A stretch of DNA of 64,000 nucleotides from contig NZ_MCIF01000002.1 of NCBI RefSeq assembly GCF_003268475.1, positions 117,037 to 181,036 of the forward strand, given 5' to 3'. The notes under the pieces were generated by a model. That model saw only the letters and a list, made by a program, of their open reading frames with translations, was not told the origin of the DNA and ran no database searches. The DNA comes from Thermogemmatispora tikiterensis (GTDB taxonomy: Bacteria; Chloroflexota; Ktedonobacteria; Ktedonobacterales; Ktedonobacteraceae). Shown here one piece after another: positions 54,710-64,000 of this stretch. Within the stretch, counting starts at the first letter, position 1. Every line of letters starts with the position of its first letter. Position numbers and translations under genes: made by a program.

Positions 54710-56858
54710 AGATTGCTTCTCCTTTCTTATGGCTCATGATGCCGAGTCCATAGGTATTGACCCGATAGACCATCTCTGGTGGAATAACGACGGTGGTGTA
54801 CTCGGATTCAAGAATTGCCGGACCATGCACTTCGTTACCTGGCAGTAAGCGGCCCTGTTCGTAGACCGGTGTATCCACCCAGGCGCTGATCTGCGGCCAG
54901 TAAGCAGGGCGACTGCCCTTGCGCGCCTCTTCGGGACTGGGTCCGTGGAGCGCATGGGCGACCAGCTCGACTTTGTGGCTGGGTACGATGGCCTTGAGGA
55001 TGAAAGTCTCAATGTAGACGCCGCCAGGGAGATTGACGATCAGAGGACTGAAAGCCTCGCTGAACTCCTGCTCGAAACGCCGATACAAGGCCCAGACGTC
55101 TTCTTCGCTGTTCAAAAAGAGGCCAGGCGTCGCAGTACGTTTGGGTTGGATCAGGCCTCCGTAGAGCATATCCAGCTCCAACGTGTAGAGAGCCTCCTCG
55201 GGGTTCAGCCCCTCGGCACGTAGCTCCTGCTCGGCCTGCTCTTTGAGCCTACGTACGACGTTGTTAAAAGCCTCACGGTCGATGACCGCCTTGCCGGTGA
55301 AAGGTTCGATCACCGTGAAACGGTGTGAGGCCTCATAGACGTGAATGATATCCATGATAGAGGAACCCAGCGCGCAGAAGACCGGCGAGTAGGGGAAAAT
55401 GACGATTTGCGGAATATCGCCATGATAGCCAGCGGCATGCGTAGGACCGCCTCCTCCAAAGGCGAAGAGCACAAACTCCTCGGGCCGGTAGCCGCGTAGC
55501 ACAACCTCTTTACGGATGGCGGAGGCCATGTTCTCGTCAACAATGCGGCGGATGAGAGCGGCAACTTCGGTCTCATCCATGTGCAGTGGCCTGGCCAGCT
55601 TGCGCAGGGCGCGCTCAGCCGCACTCTTGTTCAGTTTCATGCGTCCGCCAAAGTAATAGTCAGGATTGAGATAGCCCAACATCAGATCGGCATCGGTGAC
55701 AGTCGGCTCACTACCACCCTGGTTGTAACAGGCTGGCCCTGGATAGGAACCGGCACTCTGTGGACCTACCTCAATGCGGTTGCCCAACTCACGGTTAATG
55801 CGGGCAATCGAGCCGCCTCCAGCGCCAATCGAGAGCGACTGGATCATCGTCAGGCCGACCATCCAGCGATCGATGACGGGATTGAACTCGTAATTACGCA
55901 CGTCGGCGGAGACCACCAGGCCGATATCAAAGCTGGTTCCCCCCACATCGCTCGCCACCACATTGGTATAGCCGAGCTGCCTGGCAATATCGCGTGCCCC
56001 AATCAGACCAGCTACCGGTCCCCCGTTGTAGGTGCGGCTGGCCGAGGCCTTATAAATCTCGGTGACGCCTCCGGAGTTCTGGACCATCATAAATGAACCC
56101 CTATAGCCATGCTCACGCAGCCGATCCCACATCGCCGAGAGCTCGATCTGCAGGGAGCGGTGCAGATAGGCATCCAGCACGGCGGTCATGGTGCGCTGGT
56201 ATTCGCCCAGCTTCCCCAGGACATCGCTGGAGAGTACCACAGGCAGGTAGCCGATGTGGTACTCCTTGTACTCCTCGCGAATGATCTCCTTGAGCCGTCG
56301 CTCGTGAACCGGGTTCAAGAAGGCCCACAGGAGTGAGATGACGAAGCCTCGCGCGCCTCGATCGATGAGGCGGTGGATCTTCTCGCGTGCGTCTTCCTCA
56401 TCCAGTGGGCGGACGACCTGGCCGCGTCCATCGATACGCTCTTTGATACCAGCGATCATGCGGCGTGGGATGAGCGGCTGAGGCTTCTGTTGAGCAGCCA
56501 GATTGCGTCGCTCGTGCAAGCGCTTGCCATCGATCCATTGTGCGCCACGCCCGATCAGAATAGCATCTTCATGGCCCTCGGTAGTCAGCAGGGCTAGACG
56601 CGGCCCCTTACGCTCGATCAGGCGATTCATGGCGATGGTCGTTGAGTAACGTACCATGCCGACGCGGCTCAGTAACTCCTCCAGGCTCCATCCCAGTTCC
56701 TGGGCTCCGACCTCAATGACGTTCAGAAAACAGAGCGAGAGGTCGTAAGGAGTGGTTGGTACTTTGGCTTGAACGATGCGCCCATCAACATTCAGGACCA
56801 TATCGGTGAAGGTACCGCCGACGTCGATATCGATAGAGTTCATGGCGCTGGCGCTCAT
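54669..56858 (-). CDS. Hydantoinase-A-family ATPase subunit (Apc3-like)
   Basis: 729 aa. The N-terminal actin-like phosphate motif IDVGGTFTDMVLNVDG has Asp12 and Asp19. Further family blocks are VRYSTTIAMNRLIERKGPRL, RTYNGGPVAGLIGARDIARQ, VASDVGGTSFDIGLVVSADV, LSIGAGGGSIARINRELGNR, GPQSAGSYPGPACYNQGGSE and LFAFGGGGPTHAAGYHGDI. The size (about 80 kDa) fits the large ATP-dependent subunit of acetophenone carboxylase, which activates the ketone by phosphorylation. The ATG overlaps the stop of the zinc-ribbon subunit (ATGA), and its end overlaps the HyuB start. Confidence 0.9.
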   Translation of the reverse strand: MSASAMNSIDIDVGGTFTDMVLNVDGRIVQAKVPTTPYDLSLCFLNVIEVGAQELGWSLEELLSRVGMVRYSTTIAMNRLIERKGPRLALLTTEGHEDAILIGRGAQWIDGKRLHERRNLAAQQKPQPLIPRRMIAGIKERIDGRGQVVRPLDEEDAREKIHRLIDRGARGFVISLLWAFLNPVHERRLKEIIREEYKEYHIGYLPVVLSSDVLGKLGEYQRTMTAVLDAYLHRSLQIELSAMWDRLREHGYRGSFMMVQNSGGVTEIYKASASRTYNGGPVAGLIGARDIARQLGYTNVVASDVGGTSFDIGLVVSADVRNYEFNPVIDRWMVGLTMIQSLSIGAGGGSIARINRELGNRIEVGPQSAGSYPGPACYNQGGSEPTVTDADLMLGYLNPDYYFGGRMKLNKSAAERALRKLARPLHMDETEVAALIRRIVDENMASAIRKEVVLRGYRPEEFVLFAFGGGGPTHAAGYHGDIPQIVIFPYSPVFCALGSSIMDIIHVYEASHRFTVIEPFTGKAVIDREAFNNVVRRLKEQAEQELRAEGLNPEEALYTLELDMLYGGLIQPKRTATPGLFLNSEEDVWALYRRFEQEFSEAFSPLIVNLPGGVYIETFILKAIVPSHKVELVAHALHGPSPEEARKGSRPAYWPQISAWVDTPVYEQGRLLPGNEVHGPAILESEYTTVVIPPEMVYRVNTYGLGIMSHKKGEAIYADSHIRREAEVD

Positions 56859-57274
56859 GGTTTCTCCTCCTTCTTGCCGTGGACACCATCACTGGACCCG
56901 GTGTTGCCCGCCAGGACCAGGCGCGAGTCGACGATGGCGTATTCGCCACGGGCAAGCCGCTCTTTCAGGCTATCCAGGTCCAGCTCGATATCGTAGGTGA
57001 TAGGATGGCCAGGCGGCAGGTATTCGGTTTCAATCTGGGTGCCGCAAGAGGGGCAGTAGAACTCAATAATACGAATCCAGGAGGGATCAGGAGAAAACGT
57101 ATAGGTTCCCTCCAGCAGCGGACGATGGATCTCGCGCGGATCACGATCGTAGAGAAGACAGCCCTTTTTGTAGTTCTCGCGCGCCGAGATGAGTGCCCGT
57201 CCACAGCGATGACAATACCATTGCTCTTCCTCAAGATCGAGGTCAAGGTATTCAGTTATGCGAAGACGCTCCAT
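56855..57274 (-). CDS. Zinc-ribbon small subunit (acetone carboxylase gamma/Apc2-like)
   Basis: 139 aa. MERLRITEYLDLDLEEEQWY starts at 57274 with AAAAGGAGG upstream, although the frame is open further. Two Cys pairs, CHRCGRALISARENYKKGC and IEFYCPSCGTQIETEYLPPG, form a zinc site. The block 'Y-K-x-G-C-L-L-Y-D-R-D-P-R-E-I' is typical of AcxC-like small subunits. At about 15 kDa it equals Apc2. It starts 1 base after the stop of the upstream HyuA gene and overlaps the next start, so the subunits are made together. Structural zinc role. Confidence 0.85.
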   Translation of the reverse strand: MERLRITEYLDLDLEEEQWYCHRCGRALISARENYKKGCLLYDRDPREIHRPLLEGTYTFSPDPSWIRIIEFYCPSCGTQIETEYLPPGHPITYDIELDLDSLKERLARGEYAIVDSRLVLAGNTGSSDGVHGKKEEKP

Positions 57275-57275
57275 C

Positions 57276-59246
57276 TTACCCTCCTTTTCTCTGGAGCTGA
57301 CCATTACCGTACTCGTCCATGCGTAGTGACCAGCCTGGTAAGACCGGGTAGGTAGTCCAGGCGCTCTCCAGGATCGCTCCCCCAGCGATCTCTTCGCCTG
57401 GCTGCAGCGCCTCCCACGAGTAGACGGGAGTGATGGCGGAGACGCTGCCCCAGCTGACTGGACGCTGTCCCCGCAGAGCTCCCTCGCCGCTAGCAGCTTT
57501 GCCAGATCGACGTATAGCTTCATAATGGGGCATTGCCACTGTCGCCCGCAGACGCAAGAGCACAACCTTGCCCTGCCATGCCTGCAAGGCGGCCGGTTCC
57601 ACACTGGTGGTGGGAGCAAGCTCTAGCACCGCCGTGGAGAGTTTCCCTTGAGGGTCGCTGATCTCAGCCTCTAGCTGCAGTCGTACGCGCTCTGGAGCAA
57701 ACCCCTCACCTCTCATATCGTGCAGGGCCTCCCGACGCATCCGTTCAATCACCTCACAAACGAGATGCCGGTCCTCGTCAGCAGCCAGGGAGAGGTTGAG
57801 GCCATGTTCGTAGACGTGGACCACATCCGCTATGGCCGAGCCGAAGGCGCTGAAGACGGCGCTCAGATCGAAAACCAGTGCGCGCGCTATGCCGGCGCGC
57901 TCGGCCACGCTGCAGGCAAAGATCGGCCCATTGCCACCAAAGGCGAAGAGAGTAGAGTCCTCAGGCCACCAGCCCATGCGCGCCAGCACCTCACGAATAG
58001 TGGTGGCCACCAGCTGAAAAGCCCTATTGGCGATCTCGAGTGCAGCCTGCTCAATACTCTTGCCCAGTGGCTCGGCGATACGTGCGGTGATCGCCTCATG
58101 CGCGCGCTGAGGGTTTAGTTTCCGTTTTCCACCGAGGAAATAGTCAGCTGGCAGCCAGCCGAGTGTGAGTAGGGAGTCAGTCAGCGTTGCCTCAGTACCG
58201 CCCAGATCATAGCAGGCGGGTCCGGGATAAGCCCCCATGCTCTCGGGCCCCAGGCGTAGCTGACCGCTGGCGGCCTCAACGCTGGCAACGCTGCCGCCAC
58301 CGAGAGCGATGGATTGCAGCAGCACCGTTGGTGCCTTCACTGGCACGCCAAACAGATCGGCTTCGCTTGTCATCACGAGGCGCCCTTCCTGGATAACTCC
58401 TACCTTCGCCGTCGTCCCGCCGACGTCCAGGGTGATCACATGCGCCAGGCCATAGGTACGCGCGAAGTGGGCTGCAGCGAAGAGCCCCATGGTCGGGCCG
58501 GCTTCCAGCGTGTCGATGGCTTTGGTCTTGGAGACTCGCGCTACACCGCCGTTGGCATGGCCGATCAGGAGTGGGCGCTCATAGCCAGCCTCGCGCAGAT
58601 CGTCCTCCGCCTTATAGAGTGCGCTGGCGAGTGGCCCGTGCAGGTAAGCATTGAGCAAACTTTGAGTGGTGCGGGTCTCGGCATCGGGGTAGTGGCTGAG
58701 TTCACTCCCGAGGAGCACTGGAACAGTCCCAAGGAAATGATCGGGGTATTGGGCTTCGATAGCGCGCTTGGCGGCCAATTCATGCGAAGGATCAAGATAG
58801 GCCCCTTCCAGGCTAATGCAAATGCGACGCACCCCGTTGGTCAACAGGGTTTTGACTGCGAGCAGAACCTCCTGAGGGTCAATGGGACATGTCAGACCGA
58901 TGACGTTCTCAGGAGCAACCAAGCTGCCCAGCGCGGGGTTGCTGCCCTGAGGTGCGTAAAGGTCGCGTTCATGGCCCTGGCTGACCAGTAAACCCAATCT
59001 AGGACCGCTGCGCTGTGCCAGCACGTTGGAGGTGATCGTGGTGGACCAGCGGATCAGGTGCACCTGCTGCAGAAATTCTCTGAGATCGCTAAAGCCAAGT
59101 TCGTGAGCACCGGCTGTCAGACAGTCCTGGAAACAGACGGTCAGATCGTGCGGCGTGGTATCCACCTTGACAGGAATGGCTTTGCGTCCGTCGCTGAAGA
59201 GGCCATCAGTCAGGGTTCCGCCAACATCGATGTCAACGGTATACAT
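57276..59246 (-). CDS. Second hydantoinase-A-family subunit (Apc1-like)
   Basis: 656 aa, first gene of the operon. DIDVGGTLTDGLFSDGRKAI is the phosphate-binding start. Further blocks are IRWSTTITSNVLAQRSGPRL, IDTLEAGPTMGLFAAAHFAR, VITLDVGGTTAKVGVIQEGR, IALGGGSVASVEAASGQLRL, MGAYPGPACYDLGGTEATLT and LFAFGGNGPIFACSVAERAG. It is shorter than its paralogue downstream and only distantly similar, which agrees with the 70-kDa alpha subunit of acetophenone carboxylase. Two different HyuA proteins plus one HyuB and one zinc subunit distinguish Apc-type enzymes from the three-subunit acetone carboxylases. Confidence 0.88.
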   Translation of the reverse strand: MYTVDIDVGGTLTDGLFSDGRKAIPVKVDTTPHDLTVCFQDCLTAGAHELGFSDLREFLQQVHLIRWSTTITSNVLAQRSGPRLGLLVSQGHERDLYAPQGSNPALGSLVAPENVIGLTCPIDPQEVLLAVKTLLTNGVRRICISLEGAYLDPSHELAAKRAIEAQYPDHFLGTVPVLLGSELSHYPDAETRTTQSLLNAYLHGPLASALYKAEDDLREAGYERPLLIGHANGGVARVSKTKAIDTLEAGPTMGLFAAAHFARTYGLAHVITLDVGGTTAKVGVIQEGRLVMTSEADLFGVPVKAPTVLLQSIALGGGSVASVEAASGQLRLGPESMGAYPGPACYDLGGTEATLTDSLLTLGWLPADYFLGGKRKLNPQRAHEAITARIAEPLGKSIEQAALEIANRAFQLVATTIREVLARMGWWPEDSTLFAFGGNGPIFACSVAERAGIARALVFDLSAVFSAFGSAIADVVHVYEHGLNLSLAADEDRHLVCEVIERMRREALHDMRGEGFAPERVRLQLEAEISDPQGKLSTAVLELAPTTSVEPAALQAWQGKVVLLRLRATVAMPHYEAIRRSGKAASGEGALRGQRPVSWGSVSAITPVYSWEALQPGEEIAGGAILESAWTTYPVLPGWSLRMDEYGNGQLQRKGG

Positions 59247-59916
59247 CTAGGTCTGCCCTCCTGGCCATCGGCCATCCTGAAGAAGCAAATAGCAGTTGTA
59301 ACGGACACTAACTACAAGAACAGTGGGCAGAAGCACAGTCTGCTAGCGGGGTAGCCAGAACAGGGGCCCCGACCAGCAGACGCGGCAGGCGCTAGGAGAG
59401 ACTAAGGGCGCTTCTGCAGGGCGATTCTGCTGGCGTGAAGCCAGCCAGGAAAGGATTCAGGGCTCGCTTGCCGGCAGCACGACCAGAACGGATGATAAGG
59501 CAACCGTATGTCCTAACAGCCAGGTCGACTCGGAAGAGCAAACCGCTTCTTTTAGCTTGATGACCAGCGTGGAGGGGCAATCTGCATTTCATCGGACTTA
59601 CTCCTTCTACATAGCCGGGACAACGGCATAAGGAGATCTTGGGGCCAATGCTTCCCTCGTGCTCCTCTGCTCTTCAGTCAGTACAGAGGATCTGGTTATC
59701 CGTTGCCAGCGTCAGTGCGCCATGCACAGAGACCTGTTGAGCTTTCATCAGAGGTTAGAGGGTAAAAGGAAATCTCTATATTAAAGAATCTAGCCTCTGT
59801 GTGCAGTCCCACCTCCTCTTGTTGTACAATAAGGTGTAGAGGGTAATGTCCTATCGTCAGACAATAGAAAGTATAGGGAGAAAGTATCGCCTTGTCAAGG
59901 GCCTAGGAAGGAACAT
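59247..59916. promoter_or_regulatory. Divergent control region of the carboxylase operon and its regulator
   Basis: 670 bases. Near the regulator start it is AT-rich and contains the palindrome TTGTACAA at 59822-59829, about 88 bases before the FadR-type start. It is a candidate operator or part of a promoter. The part from 59247 to about 59600 contains no supportable gene (a 66-codon minus-strand frame lacks any resemblance). Confidence 0.45.
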
Positions 59917-60642
59917 ATGGCTACCACAGAAGAGAAGGAACCGCTTTTTGAGCCAATCGCAGTGCCAAAGCGCAACTTTGAGATTGTAGAGGCCAGCATT
60001 CGAAAGGCCATTTATAACGGGACGTTAGCCCCGGGTCAGAAGCTGCCCAACGAGTTTGAACTGGCCCAGCAATTCAACGTTGGTCGCTCAGCGGTGCGCG
60101 AGGCCCTGAAAGTCCTGGAGCTGGCAGGGCTGCTGGTCGTACGACGTGGCTACAACGGTGGCACCTTTGTTGCTCCCCCCAGCTTTGAGGAGGCCAACGA
60201 GGCCACCACCTTGAGTTTCCAGCCGGGTAATATGCAACCCCAGCAGCTGCTTGATGCCTGCCTGACCATCGAGCCACGTGCTGCTGAACTAGCTGCTGTA
60301 CACGCCAGTGAGCTGGAGTTGAGCGACCTCTCAGAGCTGCTCCAGCAGTTGGAGCAGGGGGCATATCTGCCGGCTCGCTATCTGACTGCTGTAGCCGATG
60401 TGCATCTGTCTATTGCTGAGATGGCACATAACGCGGTCTTCAAGCTCGCCGTCCAGGCCATGCGTACTCCGCTTATCCAGGAACTGAATCGCTTCATCGG
60501 CGACCAGAGTCTGCGCCAAACCGTGAATCGCGATTTGAAGATGATCGGACAGGCCATTCTCAATCGGGAGGAGCATCAAGCAGGTGAGTTGATGAGACAC
60601 CATCTGCAGCATCTGGCCGACTGGCTCCTTGTAGAGAGCTAG
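59917..60642 (+). CDS. FadR/GntR-family (FCD) transcriptional regulator
   Basis: 241 aa. The winged helix is at about residues 20-85 (FEIVEASIRKAIYNGTLAPG, LPNEFELAQQFNVGRSAVRE, ALKVLELAGLLVVRRGYNGG). The C-terminal FCD helical domain keeps metal-site residues in VADVHLSIAEMAHNAVF and in LMRHHLQHLAD. GAAGGAAC is near the start. It is divergent from the ketone-carboxylase operon, with 670 bases between, and is the only regulator there, so it probably controls it in response to a carboxylic acid or acyl-CoA. Confidence 0.92.
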   Translation: MATTEEKEPLFEPIAVPKRNFEIVEASIRKAIYNGTLAPGQKLPNEFELAQQFNVGRSAVREALKVLELAGLLVVRRGYNGGTFVAPPSFEEANEATTLSFQPGNMQPQQLLDACLTIEPRAAELAAVHASELELSDLSELLQQLEQGAYLPARYLTAVADVHLSIAEMAHNAVFKLAVQAMRTPLIQELNRFIGDQSLRQTVNRDLKMIGQAILNREEHQAGELMRHHLQHLADWLLVES

Positions 60643-61508
60643 TCTGTCAAGCGTCGATCAGTAGAATAGTGCAGGCAGGACCGGGCCGTGTCCCCCGCGT
60701 GGCTGGCTCGGTCAATCACCTTGCCGATGCGGATGTGCCTCCCCACACAGGTCTCGAGGGAACTCTGCTCGCTGCACCCTCGCGAGCGGAGATACAACCA
60801 GGACCCCCAGAGAAACCGAGCGCCGCCAGGCTCCTCGCGTTATCCCTGACCACCAGTGGCCCGAGATCACCGCCATCGCTCTATCCTTCGGTCCGGAACA
60901 TCGCAGGCCACTGAAAGGCTCCTGAAGTCGCGGAAGAGCACTGATGGGAAGCGCTTTCCCACGAAGCGCTTTCCCACCTGGAGGGCGTGAGGCTGCTCGA
61001 TCAGAACACCTTGGAAAGAGCCTTCTTGGCCTCCAGTTGAGCCAGTGGTGCTCTCAGGCAGGATTAGGGATCATATCCCGAAAGCCACATGGTGATTGTC
61101 GGCATTGCTCAGAACGGAATAGAGCGATCGTGATCAGTGAACCAGGTGGAATCCTGGTTCGCTGCCTTCAGCACCCTCAGTATCTCCTGCTCCGGCACTG
61201 TGGTTGCGGAGGTGCCAGTCCGCGTGAGGATCTTGTTAAGTAAGAGAGGGCATTTCCTAACTCAGAAAAAGCCGTGTGGAGAAGAGTTTCTAAGTGAGGG
61301 AATGTCCTCTCCTTTTTGATAAACCACGATCTGTGCACGAAAGAAAGTCCTCCGCACCCTCAACACCTATTCTCCCAAATCCCTACAACACTGCAAGAAG
61401 GCAACAATAAGCAGGCGATAACGCTGTACTCTACGCTCACTATTACCAGCTTTGTAGACAAACGCGAGAATAGGAATAAAGAACATTGTCTTATTTGGGA
61501 GGGATCGC
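60643..61508. other. Gene-poor stretch
   Basis: About 860 bases without a supportable gene. A plus-strand piece at about 60815-60915 (AARLLALSLTTSGPEITAIA) might be coding debris. The right end is AT-rich and includes the leader of the AraC-like remnant. Nothing else recognised. Confidence 0.4.
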
Positions 61509-61989
61509 ATGTATCCAATTCGACCGACTATTCTGCCGCCTCCAGAGGCGCTTAAAAACGATGTGGAGTGTGTGAGGGTTGCTCTATATGGTGGCGGGGA
61601 AGAAGTGAAGCTTCAGGTTTCGCCCAATGGTGTGCCAGGTCTTGTCTTTCACCAGAGTCACGGACGGTCTGCCCTTGAACAGATTGTGACCCGTTCAGGA
61701 CGAAGCTTCAGCCCTCCACCCTTGTTCCTCTACGGGCCGATCGTCGAATCCAGCGTCATGACCTATAAAAAGCAGCGTTTACGACGATCCAGGTTATTTT
61801 CAAGCCCTACGCGTTGAAAACGCTCTTTGGAATCAATGCCTCCACCCTGGCTCCTGGATGGACAGGTCTTGACGAGTTCTGGAAGGCCTCATCCGTTGCC
61901 AGACAAGCTGGTGCCTGGCTGCTGCTCGTCAAGAGCAACTCATGTTACAGTATACTGATCTCACTCGCTGGGTCAAGCGGCAATGCTGA
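61509..61989 (+). pseudogene. AraC-type regulator N-terminal domain (DUF6597), frameshifted
   Basis: MYPIRPTILPPPEALKNDVE begins the domain, followed by LQVSPNGVPGLVFHQS and FLYGPIVESSVMTYK. The frame then shifts near 61770 to AFTTIQVIFKPYALKTLFGI and NASTLAPGWTGLDEF. A second shift near 61910 gives AAARQEQLMLQYTDLTRWVK and a TGA at 61987. The series 'P.G.P.LVF' then 'I.V.FKP.AL..LFGI.A..L' is the DUF6597 N-terminal domain of AraC-type regulators. The DNA-binding half is gone. Confidence 0.7.
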
Positions 61990-62511
61990 GGTGCTCAGAC
62001 TCCTCTCCCGGAGACCCTGCAGCCAGGATCTGACCCTGCTGTTCCTCTGGGAAAAGGGCACTCGGCGAAAACAGCTCTTCTCGGCGGCAGCCCCTCTCTT
62101 TCGGCGTAATCTTTCCAGCCGCTCCCAGTCAGGCCTGATGACAGGCGGTGATGCGACACACCGTCGTGAGTGTGCCTGCTTTCGCTGAGCCGGACAGCGA
62201 GCCGACTCCCTTCCCTGGCGCTCATCTGACAGGTACCATCACCACCCCTGGGAGGACCTCTCGTATTGCTAACCATCTTCCCTTCTCCTGCAGCCAGGGG
62301 CTGAGCAGCCATCTTCTAGCAACGAGTTCGTGGCGTCCCTGCTCATCTTCCTCCTTCCCGTCCTCTGCTCAGCTCCTGGCCTGACCCCTGCCTCAGGCTG
62401 GCCCGTCGGCAACCCCCCCGCTCTCGCTGACGCACTAGCTCCTTGGGGTCCTTCAGGCTGGCAGCTTTCCAGAGCCATGCTCCTGCCTGCTCGCCGCACT
62501 GGTCTGTTCGC
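61990..62511. other. Gene-poor stretch
   Basis: 520 bases with no recognisable gene. It follows the end of the minus-strand DUF6461 gene. No terminator with a U-tract was seen. Confidence 0.4.
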
Positions 62512-64000
62512 TCAACCCTGCGCAGGCGGCACGCGGACCGTCAGCAGAGGACCTTCGACCACTGCGGCAGGGAGTTGGATGCCGAGCGCCCGAGTCAGCA
62601 ACTCGAGCGCCGCCAGCTCGGGAGTGGGCGCGTCCTGGTCCCGCTCTGCCTCAGCCTCCTCCTCTGACGGGACCGTTACCCGCAGGCCAACCTGCCGCAT
62701 CGCCTCCACCAGACGGTCTGGGTCCTGGCCATGACGAGACGCTGGATGCACTGGGTCAAAGGCCGTCACCAGCTCACCGTTGACAGCGTAAGCCAGCTGA
62801 TCGAAGCAGAGACCGCGTGTAAAGGCCTGCTCAGCTCGATCAGCTCAGCCTCCGCTGCCAGCTCCTGTAGCCATTGCTGCTGCTGCTGCCAGTCAGCTGG
62901 CGGGTGCTGGCTGACCAGGAGCACGGCCCACTCTCCCGCACGTCCGGCCCGCAGCCAGGCCGCCGACGGGGCCGGCAGCTGCGCCCACGCCTCGTCTCTC
63001 GTCAGGACCTGGGCGCTGGCGGGATCAGCACCGGACCAGGTCACCCAGTGGCGCAGCAGGTGCTCGGGATCAGCCCTGCGGACCAGGAGCAGCACCAGCA
63101 GCGCTTCCTCCTCCTCGGGCCACTGCCAGGCCGACGGGGGGGCCGTCAGCAGGGGGCTTTCCAGCAACGGCTGCGGCAGTGGGATGCCCAGCCCCTGCCG
63201 CAGCAGCGCCAGCGTTGCCGCCAGGGCAGCGCTCTCGTCCGGCTGGGGGGGAGGATCGACCGCCAGGCCGACCTGTCGCATCTGCTCCACCAAGCGGTCT
63301 GGCTCGCTGCCGGAGCGCCAGCAGGAGGAGAGCGGCTCGAATTCACACACTTTTTCCCCATCTGCAAAGTAGGCCAGGCTGGTGACCTTGGGATTGGTCT
63401 GGAACAGAGCCACCTCCGTTCCCATCGAGAGCGCCTGGGCCGTCTGATCCCAGCCCCACAACGGGTCCCAGCCGACCATCAGGCTGAAGTCGAGGGCAAA
63501 GGCCCAGGCCCCGACGCGTCCGGCGCGGACGGTTTCCCCATCGATCATGGTGAGCGGCGCCAGCCGCGCCGTCGCTGGATCAAGACCCAACGCGCTCAGC
63601 AGCTGCTCGGGCGTTTGCTCCCGCACACACCATAGCGCGAGATTGATCTCGCCAAGAAAAGCGCTGACCCAGTGCCACGTCGAGAGCGGGATGGTCAGGA
63701 GGGGCCCAGCCATCACCGCGCGCGGCAGCCGCAGGCCCAGTGCCTGATCCAGCAGCGCCAGCGCCGCCCGGCGCAGCCGACTGGCAGCCGCGTTGCTGCC
63801 CTCACTGGTCGGGCGCTCTCCCGGCTCCTGTGGCGGGAAGGAGCTGTCCACCAGCAGTCCCACCTGCTGCATCGCCATCAGGAAGCGATCGGGCTCACGC
63901 CCCCAGCGCTCCTGCGCCCGCTGCAGCCCAAATGCGGTCACCAGCTCGCCATCCACGTAGTAGAGCCAGTCATCTTCTGGCAGCCGTTGAGCAGCTTGCC
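62512..64000 (-). pseudogene. Tandem DUF6461-repeat protein, partial, one frameshift
   Basis: The minus-strand frame is open at the right edge, so the N-terminus is outside the window. Three copies of the DUF6461 C-terminal motif are visible: ELVTAFGLQRAQERWGREPD with RFLMAMQQVGLLVD, then EKVCEFEPLSSCWRSGSEPD with RLVEQMRQVGLAVD, and ELVTAFDPVHPASRHGQDPD with RLVEAMRQVGLRVT. Between them are full domain cores (AGRVGAWAFALDFSLMVGWD, ALSMGTEVALFQTNPKVTSL). A frameshift near 62820 separates the last motif from its domain. The family is common in actinobacteria and has no known function. The shift could be real or an error. Confidence 0.75.

Overview
The window looks like a piece of a high-GC bacterial chromosome, most likely from the Chloroflexota (Ktedonobacteria/Thermogemmatispora-like). 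This is inferred from gene content: serine/threonine kinase-TPR proteins, a MalT-type ATPase regulator with a SARP/BTAD C-terminus, an Os1348/NHLP-clan leader-like peptide, DUF6585 and DUF6461 proteins, and several ABC-2 transporter pairs. No rRNA, tRNA or CRISPR array was seen.

Layout. (1) 1-10 kb: a gene graveyard. Intact genes are a DHFR-family protein (cut by the window start), a cupin protein and a haloalkane-dehalogenase-type hydrolase. They are mixed with broken MarR, PadR, FAD-monooxygenase, TPR, PHP, MFS, kinase-TPR and nucleotidyltransferase genes. (2) 10-20 kb: a DUF6585 membrane protein, a TetR-controlled ABC exporter with two matching operators, two frameshifted secreted or membrane proteins, an AraC/EamA pair and a broken methyltransferase. 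(3) 20-28 kb: a second decayed stretch with remnants of a P1B ATPase, an M23 peptidase, a DndD ATPase with its small partner, and trpB, plus two coiled-coil proteins (one with 21-bp repeats) and a small 2-TM protein that has a second copy at 47 kb. (4) 28.4-32.9 kb, minus strand: an unusual peptide-export locus. Three paralogous short peptides, each with two conserved cysteines, lie upstream of an ABC ATPase, an ABC permease, a PqqD-like/M50 metalloprotease and a small membrane protein; the export genes carry frameshifts. (5) 33.9-40.7 kb: an intact cluster organised like a circular-bacteriocin locus. It has two 92-95 aa precursors with alignable 56-aa C-terminal cores ending in Trp, a 513-aa polytopic membrane protein, a SpoIIM/DUF95 protein and an ABC ATPase. 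A divergent ABC exporter with two small membrane proteins faces it. (6) 41.4-46 kb: a regulator block made of a giant MalT/SARP protein (one frameshift), a 63-aa ORF, an Os1348/NHLP-clan peptide and a NarL-type regulator. (7) 48.9-60.6 kb: an intact seven-gene operon resembling acetophenone/acetone carboxylase (two HyuA, one HyuB, a zinc-ribbon subunit and a 34-kDa subunit) with a CoA ligase and a thiolase, opposite a FadR-type regulator. Together these could carboxylate a ketone, activate the keto acid and cleave it thiolytically. (8) 60.6-64 kb: a broken AraC-type gene and a tandem-DUF6461 gene running off the window.

The strongest candidates for an undescribed system are the two-peptide circular-bacteriocin-like cluster and the neighbouring three-peptide/PqqD-M50/ABC locus. 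The long uninterrupted frames at 33-41 kb and 48-60 kb argue that most frameshifts elsewhere are real decay. A few single-base shifts in G5-G6 tracts could be sequencing errors.
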